Assembly: GCF_047601385.1 (NCBI RefSeq) | Contig: NZ_JASGJP010000001.1 | Span: forward strand, 1,922,001-1,986,000 | Reading direction: 5' to 3' | DNA: 64,000 nucleotides | Source of the DNA: Ottowia sp047601385 | Lineage (GTDB): Bacteria > Pseudomonadota > Gammaproteobacteria > Burkholderiales > Burkholderiaceae_C | The notes under the pieces: generated by a model | Database searches by the model: none | What the model was told of the DNA's origin: nothing | The model's input: only the letters and a program-made list of their open reading frames with translations | Shown: positions 8,200-16,655 of the stretch, piece by piece | Layout of the letters: the number at the start of each line of letters is the position of its first letter | How positions within the stretch are numbered: position 1 is the stretch's first letter | Made by a program: the position numbers and the translations under genes

Positions 8200-9168
8200 T
8201 CAGCCGGCCTGGGCCTGCGGCTCCTCGGTCGCCAGGTAGAACCACTCGCGGCCGACCTCCGCCTCGGGGTAGGGGAACAGCACGCAGCCCGCCCGCGGCG
8301 CGGCCACGGGGCGGCCGTCGGCGCGCACGCCGATGACGTCGCCCGCCTCCACGGCGTCGAAGCTGTGCCAGTCGCGCGCCAGCCGGTCGCCGGGCGATTC
8401 GCGCAGCACCACGTCCCGCAGCCGCGTCGAAGGGCCGGTGAAGGGCGCCGGCGCCTCCACGTGCGCCAGCCCCAGCGCGGCCAGCGCGCCGTGCAGCGCG
8501 CGCTCGGCCACCTCGATGGCCTCCGGGTCCGCGTGCTGGCCGCATTCCAGCGTCACGGCATAGCCGCCCTGGCTGCGCATGTACTCGTTGGTGCCGATGC
8601 CTTCCTCGTCCGGCGGTTCGCCGCGCGCGCGGGCGGCGCGGTCGTACACCTCCAGCCAGCCCTCGACCACGCGCGGCGCGCCCAGGGCGCGCGCCAGCGC
8701 CATCTCCTCGCGGGCGCGGGCGAAGGGCTCGCGCGGGCCGCTGTTGTCGCGCGGGCCGACCATGGCGAAAGGGTCGCCGGGCGTGTGGAAGGAATGCAGG
8801 TCCAGCAGCGCGTCGTGCGCGGCCAGCACGGGCGCGAGCTGGCGCGTGACGCGGTCTTCGTAGTCGCGCGGGTCGCTCCGGGGCACGAAGCGGCGGTTCA
8901 GGTTGCGCTCGCCCTCGCGCGTGTTCCGCCGGAAGGCCAGCGGGTTGGCCACCGGCACCAGCGTCAGCCGGCCGCGCGCCAGCACCAGGCGGCCGTGCAG
9001 CAGGTCGTCGAAGGCGCGCGCGATGGCGTGCGCGCCGCACACTTCGTTGCCGTGCACGGCGCCCATGACCACCAGCGCCGGGCCGGGGGCCAGCGCCGTC
9101 CAGGTGTGCCATTGCAGCACCTCGGGGTTGTGCATGGCCCGCTGGAGCAGTTCGTGTCCCGCGTTCAC
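8200..9168 (-). CDS. M14-like succinylglutamate desuccinylase/aspartoacylase family protein
   Basis: A 322-residue zinc-dependent amidohydrolase-like protein. The zinc ligands are visible as GAVHGNEVCG (His-x-x-Glu) and LLDLHSFHTPGDP. The C-terminal part (DVIGVRADGRPVAAP...YLATEE) resembles the regulatory domain of this family. GTG at 9168 overlaps the gph stop (GTGA), which argues for coupling; ATG at 9135 (MHNPEVLQ) is an alternative start. It is the third gene of an rpe-gph run on the minus strand. The exact substrate is unknown. Confidence 0.8.
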   Translation of the reverse strand: MNAGHELLQRAMHNPEVLQWHTWTALAPGPALVVMGAVHGNEVCGAHAIARAFDDLLHGRLVLARGRLTLVPVANPLAFRRNTREGERNLNRRFVPRSDPRDYEDRVTRQLAPVLAAHDALLDLHSFHTPGDPFAMVGPRDNSGPREPFARAREEMALARALGAPRVVEGWLEVYDRAARARGEPPDEEGIGTNEYMRSQGGYAVTLECGQHADPEAIEVAERALHGALAALGLAHVEAPAPFTGPSTRLRDVVLRESPGDRLARDWHSFDAVEAGDVIGVRADGRPVAAPRAGCVLFPYPEAEVGREWFYLATEEPQAQAG

Positions 9169-9887
9169 GTCGATCCGACCTCCTGCATCGCGCCATTGTG
9201 CAGCCATGCCGCCGCTTCGGCCATGCTGTCGAAGCAGGCGTCGGCGCCCGCCCCCTCCACCGGCTCGCCGTGGTTGTAGCCGTGGCGCAGCAGCACCACC
9301 GGGCAGCCGGCGGCGCGGGCGGCGGCGGCGTCATTGCTGGAGTCGCCCACCATCAGCGTGCGCGGCGGCGCGGTGCCCAGCGCCTTGCAGGTCTCCAGCA
9401 GCGGCAGGGGGTCGGGCTTCCTGCGGGCGAAGCTGTCGCCGCCGAACACGTGGCCGAAGAAGCCGTCCAGCCCCTTGGCGGCCAGCAGCGGCCGGGCGAA
9501 GGCCAGCGGCTTGTTGGTGAGGCAGGCCAGCGGCAGGCCCCGGTCCCGCAGGGCGCGCAGGCCCCGCACGGCACCGGGATAGACGGTGCTGTGGCGGCCG
9601 TTGACGCGCAGGTAGGCGCGCTGGTACAGCGGCCAGGCGCGCGCCAGCGCGGCTTCGTCGGGCGCGCCGGCCTGGCCCAGCGCCAGCACGGCGCCGATCA
9701 GGTGCTCCGAGCCCTTGCCCACCAGCCGGGCGATCTGGGCGCGCGGGACGGGCGGGCGGCCGAGCGCGGCCAGCATCTCGCCCAGCGCCGCCTCGAAGTC
9801 GCCCAGGGTGTCCACCAGGGTGCCGTCGAGGTCGATGATGCAGGCGTCGATGGGCTGCGGCAGGGTCATGCGGAACGGTGCTTTCAT
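9165..9887 (-). CDS. gph: Phosphoglycolate phosphatase (HAD family)
   Basis: Hydrolyses 2-phosphoglycolate to glycolate; 240 residues from ATG 9887, or 234 from ATG 9869. HAD motif I is IIDLDGTLVDT, motif II lies in LACLTNKPLAF, and motifs III/IV are RRKPDPLPLLE and MVGDSSNDAAAARAAG. The cap region matches Gph. It lies downstream of rpe, the usual betaproteobacterial arrangement in which trpE often follows. Here trpE is separated from gph by about 3.4 kb carrying three other genes. Confidence 0.9.
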   Translation of the reverse strand: MKAPFRMTLPQPIDACIIDLDGTLVDTLGDFEAALGEMLAALGRPPVPRAQIARLVGKGSEHLIGAVLALGQAGAPDEAALARAWPLYQRAYLRVNGRHSTVYPGAVRGLRALRDRGLPLACLTNKPLAFARPLLAAKGLDGFFGHVFGGDSFARRKPDPLPLLETCKALGTAPPRTLMVGDSSNDAAAARAAGCPVVLLRHGYNHGEPVEGAGADACFDSMAEAAAWLHNGAMQEVGST

Positions 9888-10036
9888 GAAATGCGAAACC
9901 GATACTGTAGGCGCCTGTCGCCATGCGCGCGCATGCCGGCGCGCGGGTGTGCCTGCCGGCGGCGGTGAGCGCGCGGGCTGGACGTGGGCGCGATGGGGAA
10001 GACCACCATCGTGCTGAGGCGGCGCGCCTGGGTTTT

Positions 10037-10100
10037 TTACGTCAAATTGGGCTTTAGAGCCCGCCCAGCAAGCGCCGACAGCTACTATTTCAATAGCTCC
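10037..10100. repeat. Class 1 dispersed repeat overlapping the rpe 3' end
   Basis: The repeat contains AGCAAGCGCCGACAGCTACT and its outer AAATTGGGCTTT and ATTTCAATAGCT ends. Its right end overlaps the last five codons of rpe, so the rpe stop codon (TAG at 10085-10087) lies inside the repeat. Confidence 0.75.
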
Positions 10101-10768
10101 CGCCGCATCTCCGCGATGACGGCGGCATAGTCCTTCTGCCCGAAGATCGCGCTGCCCGCCACGAAGGTGTCTGCCCCCGCATCCGCCACCCGGCGGATGT
10201 TGCCGGCCTTGATGCCGCCGTCCACCTCCAGCCGGATGTCCTTGCCCGAGGCGTCGATGCGCCGGCGCACCTGCTCGGTCTTGCGCAGCGCGCTGTCGAT
10301 GAAGCTCTGCCCGCCGAAGCCGGGGTTCACGCTCATGACCAGCACCAGGTCGATGTCGTCGATCAGCCAGTCCAGCACATCCAGCGGCGCGGCCGGGTTG
10401 AACACCAGCCCCGCCTGGCAGCCGGCCGCCTTGATGGCCTGCACGCTGCGGTGCGCGTGCGGGCTGGCGTCGGGGTGGAAGCTGATCAGGTCCGCGCCGG
10501 CCTGGGCAAAAGCCTGGGCCAGCGCATCGACCGGCTGCACCATCATGTGCACGTCCAGCGGCACCGGGCGGCCGTCGGGCGTCCTGGCGTGCGGCTTGAT
10601 GGCCTGGCAGATCATCGGCCCGAAGGTCAGGTTGGGCACGTAGTGGTTGTCCATCACGTCGAAGTGGATCCAGTCGGCGCCGGCGGCGATGACCTGGGCC
10701 ACCTCCTCGCCCAGCCGCGCGAAGTCGGCCGACAGGATGGAGGGGGCGATGCGGTAGGAGGTGCTCAT
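10085..10768 (-). CDS. rpe: Ribulose-phosphate 3-epimerase
   Basis: Interconverts ribulose 5-phosphate and xylulose 5-phosphate in the Calvin and pentose phosphate pathways; 227 residues, normal length. Motifs: RIAPSILSADFARLG, WIHFDVMDNHYVPNLTFGP, DVHMMV, VNPGFGGQ and LEVDGGIK, which hold the metal-binding His and the two catalytic Asp residues. ATG at 10768 is the family start; the frame is open far upstream only as a shadow of the genes on the other strand. The C-terminal ELLK and the stop codon come from a dispersed repeat. It is divergent from apaG. Confidence 0.95.
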   Translation of the reverse strand: MSTSYRIAPSILSADFARLGEEVAQVIAAGADWIHFDVMDNHYVPNLTFGPMICQAIKPHARTPDGRPVPLDVHMMVQPVDALAQAFAQAGADLISFHPDASPHAHRSVQAIKAAGCQAGLVFNPAAPLDVLDWLIDDIDLVLVMSVNPGFGGQSFIDSALRKTEQVRRRIDASGKDIRLEVDGGIKAGNIRRVADAGADTFVAGSAIFGQKDYAAVIAEMRRELLK

Positions 10769-10822
10769 GGCCGGCGATTTTCGCCGACGCGCGCGGCACC
10801 GGCCGGCCGCTACCATTGCGCC

Positions 10823-11215
10823 ATGCCCAAATACCAGTTCAGCGTGGAAGTGGAGCCGCAGTTCCTGCCCGAGCAGTCGGAGCCGGACGGCGGGGTCTGG
10901 GGCTTCGCCTACACCATCACCGTGCGCAACACGGGCGAGGTGGCGGCGCAGCTGGTGTCGCGCCACTGGATCATCAGCGACGCGCGCGGCCACACCGAGG
11001 AGGTGAAGGGCCTGGGCGTGGTCGGCCAGCAGCCGCTGCTGAAGCCCGGCGAGGCGTTCCAGTACACCAGCGGCTGCCGCCTGCGCACGGCGAGCGGCAC
11101 CATGCACGGCAGCTACTTCTGCGTCGCCGAGGACGGCGAGCGCTTCGAGGCGCCGATCCCCATGTTCGTGCTCGACGCCGGCGGCCTGGGCGGCAGCACC
11201 CGCGTGCTGCACTGA
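10823..11215 (+). CDS. apaG: Co2+/Mg2+ efflux-associated protein ApaG
   Basis: A 130-residue single-domain protein with an FN3-like fold. Conserved stretches: VWGFAYTITVRNTGEVAAQL, HWIISDARGHTEEVKGLGVV and LKPGEAFQYTSGCRL...GTMHGSYFC. Family length is about 125-130, so it is complete. ApaG-like domains are found in polymerase delta-interacting proteins and the bacterial protein is linked to cobalt/magnesium tolerance; its mechanism is not settled. It is divergent from rpe with 54 nt between starts. Confidence 0.9.
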   Translation: MPKYQFSVEVEPQFLPEQSEPDGGVWGFAYTITVRNTGEVAAQLVSRHWIISDARGHTEEVKGLGVVGQQPLLKPGEAFQYTSGCRLRTASGTMHGSYFCVAEDGERFEAPIPMFVLDAGGLGGSTRVLH

Positions 11216-11227
11216 CGGGCGGGCACG

Positions 11228-13279
11228 GTGGCCGGCGCCCAGATCGACCTGGCGGAGCTGCTGCGGGCGCTCGACCCGCAGGCGCCGCTGCCCGAGCGCA
11301 ACCTGTGGCTGGCGCGCCTGCTGGCCTGGGTGCGCGGCGACGCTGGAGACCCCGAGGCCGCGGTGGCGCGCGTGCGCGCGCTGCTGGACGCGGCCGAGGT
11401 GCGCCCCGAGTGGCTGGCGAACTGGCGCCGCTGGTGGCAGGCATTCCTCACCTCGATGGACGCCACGCCGCTGCTGGCCGACCTGGGCTTCGCCCCGCGC
11501 GCCTCGCTGCCCAGCGAGGCGGCGCACCGCCTGCGGCGCAAGCTGCTGCCGGTGGCGCCGGACACCACCAACCTGGGCGAGCTGTTCACCCTGCTGCTGC
11601 CCACCGAGTTCGACGCCCGCTGGCTGCGCGCGCTCGACGAGCCGACGCTGCGCCGCCTGCGCGCGGTGCTGTTCCCCCCGACGACCGACGCGCACGGCCC
11701 GGACTACGCGCTGCGCACGCTGCTGGACGCCACGGCCTTCGCCGTCAGCCAGATCAGCGCCGTCGGGCAGTCGGCCGACATCCGCACCCGCATGTCCAGC
11801 GAGGAGCGCTACCAGCGCGCCTTCCCCGAGCTGCCGATGGTGTTCGAGACGGTGCGCCAGGCGGCGCTGGCCAGCGGCCGGCAGGGCGCGCCGGCGCTGA
11901 TCGCCATCGCCCGGCTGCGCGAGCAGCTCGAACTCTGCCGCTCCGCCGCCTCCACGGTCTACGCGCACCTGCAGGAGCACGGCATCTCGGTGCACATCGA
12001 GTTCCAGCTGCGGCAACTGCGCCAGCGCATCGTGCGCGTCAAGGCGCTGCTGCTGTGCCTGGAGACGGACGCGCCGGCCCAGGCCACGGCGCAGCTGCTG
12101 TCGCACCTGGTGCGGGTCAGCCGCGACAGCGCCAGCCTGCGCGCGCTGCTGGCCTCCAGCACCGAGCTGCTGGCCAGCCGCGTGACCGAGCGCAACGCCG
12201 AGACGGGCGAGCACTACATCGCCCGCAGCCCGCGCGAATACGCGCAGCTGCTGGGCGCCGCGGCGGGCGGCGGCGCGGTGCTGGCCTTCACCACCTGGAC
12301 CAAGCTGATGCTGGGCGCGCTGGCGCTGTCGGCCTTCTGGGGCGGCTTCGCGGCCGGCGCCAACTACGCGCTGTCGTTCGTCGTCATCATGCTGCTGCAC
12401 TGGACCGTGGCGACCAAGCAGCCGGCCATGACGGCGCCGGCCATGGCCGCGCGGCTGAAAGACATGAGCGCCGCCCGGCCGCCCGAAGGCGCTCGCACCG
12501 AAGCCCGCGAGGGCGAAGGTGTTTCAGGGTACTCGCCCGGCGCGGTGGCGGACTTCGTGGACGAGGTCACCTACCTGCTGCGCTCGCAGTTCGTGTCCAT
12601 CGTGGGCAACGTGGGGCTGGTGGTGCCGGTGGTGCTGCTGCTCTCCGCCCTGCTCGGCCTGGCGGGCTGGGACGGCGTGATGACACCGGCCAAGGCCGAG
12701 GGCATCCTGGCGCACCACCACCTGCTCGGTCCGACGGCGCTGTTCGCCGCCGCCACCGGCGTGCTGCTGTTTCTCTCCAGCCTGATCGCCGGCTGGGTGG
12801 AGAACTGGTTCGTGTTCCAGCGGCTCGACGCCGTGATCGCCTACCACCCGCGCGTAACGCGGCGGCTGGGCGCCGGGCGCGCGCGGCGCTGGGCCGCCTA
12901 CTGGCGCGGCCACGTCTCCGGCTGGGCGGCCAACGTCTCGCTCGGCCTGATGCTGGGGCTGGTGCCGCCGGTGCTGGGCTTCTTCGGCATCCCGTTCGAG
13001 GTGCGCCACGTCACCCTGGTGGCCGGGCAGCTCGCCGCCACCGCGCACGAACTGGGCACCGGTGTACTTCACCGCCCGGAATGGTGGTGGGCGGTGGGCG
13101 GCATGGCCGCCTGCGGCCTGTTGAACGTGGCGGTGAGCTTCACGCTGGCCTTCCGCCTGGCGCTGGCGGCGCAGAACGTGCGCGGCGTGAGCCGCCGGCG
13201 CGTCTACGCGGCCCTGGGGCGGCGCCTGCTGCGCCAGCCCCTGGCCTTCGTGCTGCCGGTGGCGCCGCGTCATCGATAG
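11228..13279 (+). CDS. Site-specific recombinase (Gcr-like) membrane-associated protein
   Basis: A 683-residue protein beginning with GTG 11228, 12 nt after apaG. It matches the family annotated as site-specific recombinase Gcr in Neisseria and betaproteobacteria. The N-terminal half is helical and soluble (RLREQLELCRSAASTVYAHL). The C-terminal half has several hydrophobic segments (SFVVIMLLHWTVATKQPAMTA, VGLVVPVVLLLSALLGLAG, ALFAAATGVLLFLSSLIAGW), so it is a membrane protein. I see no tyrosine- or serine-recombinase catalytic motif, so the recombinase name should be treated with caution. Confidence 0.75.
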   Translation: MAGAQIDLAELLRALDPQAPLPERNLWLARLLAWVRGDAGDPEAAVARVRALLDAAEVRPEWLANWRRWWQAFLTSMDATPLLADLGFAPRASLPSEAAHRLRRKLLPVAPDTTNLGELFTLLLPTEFDARWLRALDEPTLRRLRAVLFPPTTDAHGPDYALRTLLDATAFAVSQISAVGQSADIRTRMSSEERYQRAFPELPMVFETVRQAALASGRQGAPALIAIARLREQLELCRSAASTVYAHLQEHGISVHIEFQLRQLRQRIVRVKALLLCLETDAPAQATAQLLSHLVRVSRDSASLRALLASSTELLASRVTERNAETGEHYIARSPREYAQLLGAAAGGGAVLAFTTWTKLMLGALALSAFWGGFAAGANYALSFVVIMLLHWTVATKQPAMTAPAMAARLKDMSAARPPEGARTEAREGEGVSGYSPGAVADFVDEVTYLLRSQFVSIVGNVGLVVPVVLLLSALLGLAGWDGVMTPAKAEGILAHHHLLGPTALFAAATGVLLFLSSLIAGWVENWFVFQRLDAVIAYHPRVTRRLGAGRARRWAAYWRGHVSGWAANVSLGLMLGLVPPVLGFFGIPFEVRHVTLVAGQLAATAHELGTGVLHRPEWWWAVGGMAACGLLNVAVSFTLAFRLALAAQNVRGVSRRRVYAALGRRLLRQPLAFVLPVAPRHR

Positions 13280-13322
13280 GGGTTAGCATCCCTCTTGACC
13301 CCCTGTCTGAAGGATTCGAGAT

Positions 13323-14582
13323 TTGACCGATGCATCGCCGGCCGGATGGGCCGGCAAACTCAGCCTGCTGCCCGGGTCGCTGGCCCTGGAATGGGCCCTG
13401 CTGCTGGCGCTGGCGGCGCTGGCCGGACACCTGGTGCAGCGCACCACGAAGCTGCCCAAGATCATCGGCCACGCCGCGGTCGGCGCCGCGGCCGGCTGGC
13501 TGGGCCTGGCGGGCGCGGCCTGGCCGCTGGGCGGCATCGGCCTGTTCCTGCTGGAGATGGGCATCGCCGTGGTGCTGTTCGAATGCGGCGCGCGGCTGTC
13601 GCTGCGCTGGCTGGGTCACAACCCGATGGTGCTGGTGCAGAGCCTGGCCGAGTCGGTGCTGACCTTCGCCGCCGTCTATCTGTCGCTGCGCGCGCTGGGG
13701 CTGGAGGTGCCGGCGGTGCGCGCGCTGTCGGTGATCGCCGTGGCGGCCTCGCCAGCGGTGCTGATGCGGGTGATGCTCGACCTGCGCGCCAACGGCCCGG
13801 TGACCGACCGCGCGCTCGCGCTGGCGACGCTGAACACGCTCTACGCGCTGACCCTCGGCACCGCCCTGCTGCGCACCATCGACCGCGGCGACGGCACGAT
13901 GCTGGCCTCGGTCGGCTCGTCGGTGGCGGTGCTGGGCGTCTCGCTGCTGTGCGGCGCGGTGCTGGCCGGCCTGCTGATCGCCGCGCTGCGCGTGCTGAAC
14001 CCGACCAGCCAGGACACCGCCATCGTGGTGCTGGCGCTGCTGGCCGTGTGCGCCGGCGTCACCACGCCGCTGGGCGGCTCGGCGCCGCTGGCGGCGCTGC
14101 TGGGCGGCATCCTGCTCAAGCGCCTGTACCCGAGGCCGTGGGTGTGGCCGCGCCAGCTCGGCACGGCGGCGGCCATGCTGAACATCCTGATGCTCGTGCT
14201 GGTGTCCGCCACGGCGGCGCGGGCCGGCTGGAGCGGCGCCGTCCTCTGGGCCGCCCTGGCGCTGGTGGGCGCGCGGTTGCTGGCCAAGGCGGCCTGCATC
14301 GCGGCCACCGGCGTGGGCAGCGGCATGGCGCTGAAGAAGTCGTTCTGGGTCGGCATCGCCATGGTGCCGATGTCGGCGGTGGCGCTGCTGCTCACCTCGC
14401 AGTTCGTGGCCGCCTCGCACGGCGTCGGCGCGCAGGTGGCGGCCATCGCGCTGCCGGTGATCCTGTTGACGGAGCTGCTCGGCGCCGCGCTGGCCACCCT
14501 CGCCTTCCGGCGCAGCGGCGAGGCCGCGCCGCCCACGCGCGGCAGGCGCATCCCGTCCTTCGGGGAGGATACGCGGCCATGA
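13323..14582 (+). CDS. CPA2-type cation/proton antiporter
   Basis: A 419-residue membrane protein with about eleven to twelve hydrophobic segments. LPKIIGHAAVGAAAGWLGL and GLFLLEMGIAVVLFECGARL match the start of KefB/sodium-hydrogen exchanger domains. TTG at 13323 is preceded by AAGGATTCG, a good ribosome-binding site. Its stop overlaps the ATG of the next gene (ATGA). It lacks the C-terminal TrkA-N nucleotide-binding domain of Kef systems. The transported ion (Na+ or K+) is unknown. Confidence 0.8.
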   Translation: MTDASPAGWAGKLSLLPGSLALEWALLLALAALAGHLVQRTTKLPKIIGHAAVGAAAGWLGLAGAAWPLGGIGLFLLEMGIAVVLFECGARLSLRWLGHNPMVLVQSLAESVLTFAAVYLSLRALGLEVPAVRALSVIAVAASPAVLMRVMLDLRANGPVTDRALALATLNTLYALTLGTALLRTIDRGDGTMLASVGSSVAVLGVSLLCGAVLAGLLIAALRVLNPTSQDTAIVVLALLAVCAGVTTPLGGSAPLAALLGGILLKRLYPRPWVWPRQLGTAAAMLNILMLVLVSATAARAGWSGAVLWAALALVGARLLAKAACIAATGVGSGMALKKSFWVGIAMVPMSAVALLLTSQFVAASHGVGAQVAAIALPVILLTELLGAALATLAFRRSGEAAPPTRGRRIPSFGEDTRP

Positions 14583-15757
14583 ACGCAGAGAGCAAAGCAC
14601 TGGGCGAATCCACCCTGCCGCCGAGCGACGATCCGCCGCCCAGCCTGGCGCCTTTCGGCCAGTCCGAGGCGCTGACCATCGGCGTGGAGCTGGAGCTCCA
14701 GCTCGTCAACACCAACGACTACGACCTGGCGCACTACGCCGACGACATGCTGCGCCTGATGGCGCGCCGCGACCTGCCCGGCAGCGTGGTGCCGGAGATG
14801 ACGGCCGGCATGATCGAGATCTCCACCGACGTCTGCCGCACGGCCGACGAGGCGCTGGGCCAGCTCACGCGGATCCGCGACGCGCTGGTGCACAGCGCCG
14901 ACACGCTGAACATCGCCGTCGTCGGCGGCGGCACGCACCCGTTCCAGCAGTGGCACCAGCAGCGCATCTACGACAAGCCGCGCTTCCACCAGCTCTCGCA
15001 GCTGTACGGCTACCTCAGCCAGCAGTTCACCATCTTCGGCCAGCATGTGCACGTGGGCTGCCCCGACGCCGACACCGCGCTCTACACGCTGCACTGCATG
15101 TCGCGCTACATCCCGCACTTCATCGCGCTGGCCGCCTCCAGCCCCTACGTGCAGGGGCAGGACACGGCGTTCGACTCGGCGCGGCTGAACTCGGTGTTCG
15201 CCTTCCCGCTGTCGGGCCGCGCGCCCTGCGTGCTGACCTGGGACGACTTCGGCCGCTACTTCGACAAGATGACGCACACCGGCGTCGTCAAGAGCATGAA
15301 GGACTTCTACTGGGACATCCGCCCCAAGCCCGAGTACGGCACCATCGAGGTGCGCGTGTTCGACACCCCGCTCACGGTGGAGCGCGCCGCCGCCCTGGCC
15401 GGCTACGTGCAGAGCCTGGCGGCCTGGTTCCAGAACGAGCGCCCCTTCGCCCCCATCGAGGACGACTACCTCGTCTACGCCTACAACCGCTTCCAGGCCT
15501 GCCGCTTCGGGCTGGACGCGGTGTACGTCGATCCCGTCACCGGCCGCCACCTGCCGCTGCGCGAGCACCTGCTGGAGACGATGGAGCGCCTGCGCCCCTT
15601 CGCCGAGGGCTGCCAGGCCGGCGGCGCGCTGGCCGCGCTGCGCCAGGAGGTGCTGGACAACCGCAACGACGCCCGCTGGCTGCGCGAGCGCCAGGGCCGC
15701 GAGCAGCTGCTGGGCGAGGTCATCCGCCAGGCCGCGCTGCGCTTTCGCGGCGCGTGA
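14579..15757 (+). CDS. YbdK-family carboxylate-amine ligase (glutamate-cysteine ligase type 2-like)
   Basis: A 392-residue ATP-grasp-unrelated ligase of the GCS2 family. Motifs: LTIGVELELQLVN, SVVPEMTAGMIEIST, GGGTHPFQQW, FGQHVHVGCPDA and EYGTIEVRVFDTPLT. YbdK of E. coli has weak glutamate-cysteine ligase activity; the true substrate of most members is unknown. The ATG overlaps the antiporter stop by 4 nt, which suggests co-translation with a cation antiporter, an arrangement reminiscent of glutathione-linked Kef systems but not proof of it. Confidence 0.85.
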   Translation: MNAESKALGESTLPPSDDPPPSLAPFGQSEALTIGVELELQLVNTNDYDLAHYADDMLRLMARRDLPGSVVPEMTAGMIEISTDVCRTADEALGQLTRIRDALVHSADTLNIAVVGGGTHPFQQWHQQRIYDKPRFHQLSQLYGYLSQQFTIFGQHVHVGCPDADTALYTLHCMSRYIPHFIALAASSPYVQGQDTAFDSARLNSVFAFPLSGRAPCVLTWDDFGRYFDKMTHTGVVKSMKDFYWDIRPKPEYGTIEVRVFDTPLTVERAAALAGYVQSLAAWFQNERPFAPIEDDYLVYAYNRFQACRFGLDAVYVDPVTGRHLPLREHLLETMERLRPFAEGCQAGGALAALRQEVLDNRNDARWLRERQGREQLLGEVIRQAALRFRGA

Positions 15758-15824
15758 CATCTGACGCACCTGATACACGCCGCACCCGTGCAGGCGGCGC
15801 GCCGATGCCCCAGAATCCGCTCCC

Positions 15825-16655
15825 ATGACCCTGCGCATCGGCATCTCGGCCCGCCTGCTGCACAACCCGGCGCCCGGCCTGGGCCTGCCCAGCAAGCGCA
15901 TGCAATTCCTCGAAAGCGGCATGGCCCAGTGGATCATGTCGCACGGCGTGGTGGCGCTGATGATCCCCTTCATCGACGAGGCCCTGCCCCGCCTGTACAA
16001 GCGCCCGCCGCTGCACGACCTGGTGGACCAGCTCGACGGCCTGGTGCTGCAGGGCGGCATCGACATCAGCCCCGCCACCTACGGCGAGAAGCCCTGGCAG
16101 GACAAGGCCGAATACGACCCCCTGCGCGACGAGTACGAGCTGGACCTGCTGCGCGGCTTCATCGACGCCGACAAGCCCGTGCTGGGCATCTGCCGCGGCT
16201 GCCAGCTGCTCAACGTGTACTTCGGCGGCACGCTGATCCAGGACATCCCCAGCCAGTGGCCCGGCGCCATCCGCCACGTGGACACCGAGCGCTACGACCG
16301 CCTGGTGCACGAGGTGCACTTCATGCCCGGCTCGCGCCTGGGCGCCATCTACGGCCACGAGCCGCGCCGCATCACCAGCATCCACCACCAGTGCGCCGGC
16401 CGCCTGGGCAAGGGCGTGGCGCTGGAGGCGCGCAGCCCCATCGACCTGGTGCCCGAGGGCCTGCGCCACACCGGCCACCCCTTCGTCATGGGCGTGCAGT
16501 GGCACCCCGAATTCCACTTCAACGGCGGCGCCGGCGACGGCGTGCTGGACAGCGGGCCGCTGATGATGGCCTTCCTCAAGGCCGCCGCGCGCCGCGCCGG
16601 CCGCATCCGCCAGTTCGCCGACGGCGTGGCGCGCGTCAGGGACAGGATTCTGTGA
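15825..16655 (+). CDS. Gamma-glutamyl-gamma-aminobutyrate hydrolase family protein (class I amidotransferase)
   Basis: A 276-residue peptidase C26-type protein. The nucleophile elbow is LGICRGCQLLNVYFGG (Cys near residue 124), and the catalytic His/Glu are in MGVQWHPEFH. The N-terminal LRIGISARLLHNPAPG is typical of PuuD-like hydrolases and related proteins. It follows the YbdK-like ligase by 67 nt; ligase and gamma-glutamyl hydrolase together hint at gamma-glutamyl metabolism (inference). Its stop overlaps the thiL GTG. Confidence 0.85.
   Translation: MTLRIGISARLLHNPAPGLGLPSKRMQFLESGMAQWIMSHGVVALMIPFIDEALPRLYKRPPLHDLVDQLDGLVLQGGIDISPATYGEKPWQDKAEYDPLRDEYELDLLRGFIDADKPVLGICRGCQLLNVYFGGTLIQDIPSQWPGAIRHVDTERYDRLVHEVHFMPGSRLGAIYGHEPRRITSIHHQCAGRLGKGVALEARSPIDLVPEGLRHTGHPFVMGVQWHPEFHFNGGAGDGVLDSGPLMMAFLKAAARRAGRIRQFADGVARVRDRIL

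Noticed and set aside
10769..12400. Long N-terminal extension of rpe
   Set aside because: Open only because apaG and the recombinase lie opposite; Rpe proteins start at the MSTSYRIAPSIL segment.
11228..13279. Integrase marking a genomic island
   Set aside because: The Gcr-like protein lacks tyrosine or serine recombinase motifs and is a usual chromosomal neighbour of apaG; there is no attachment site or tRNA.
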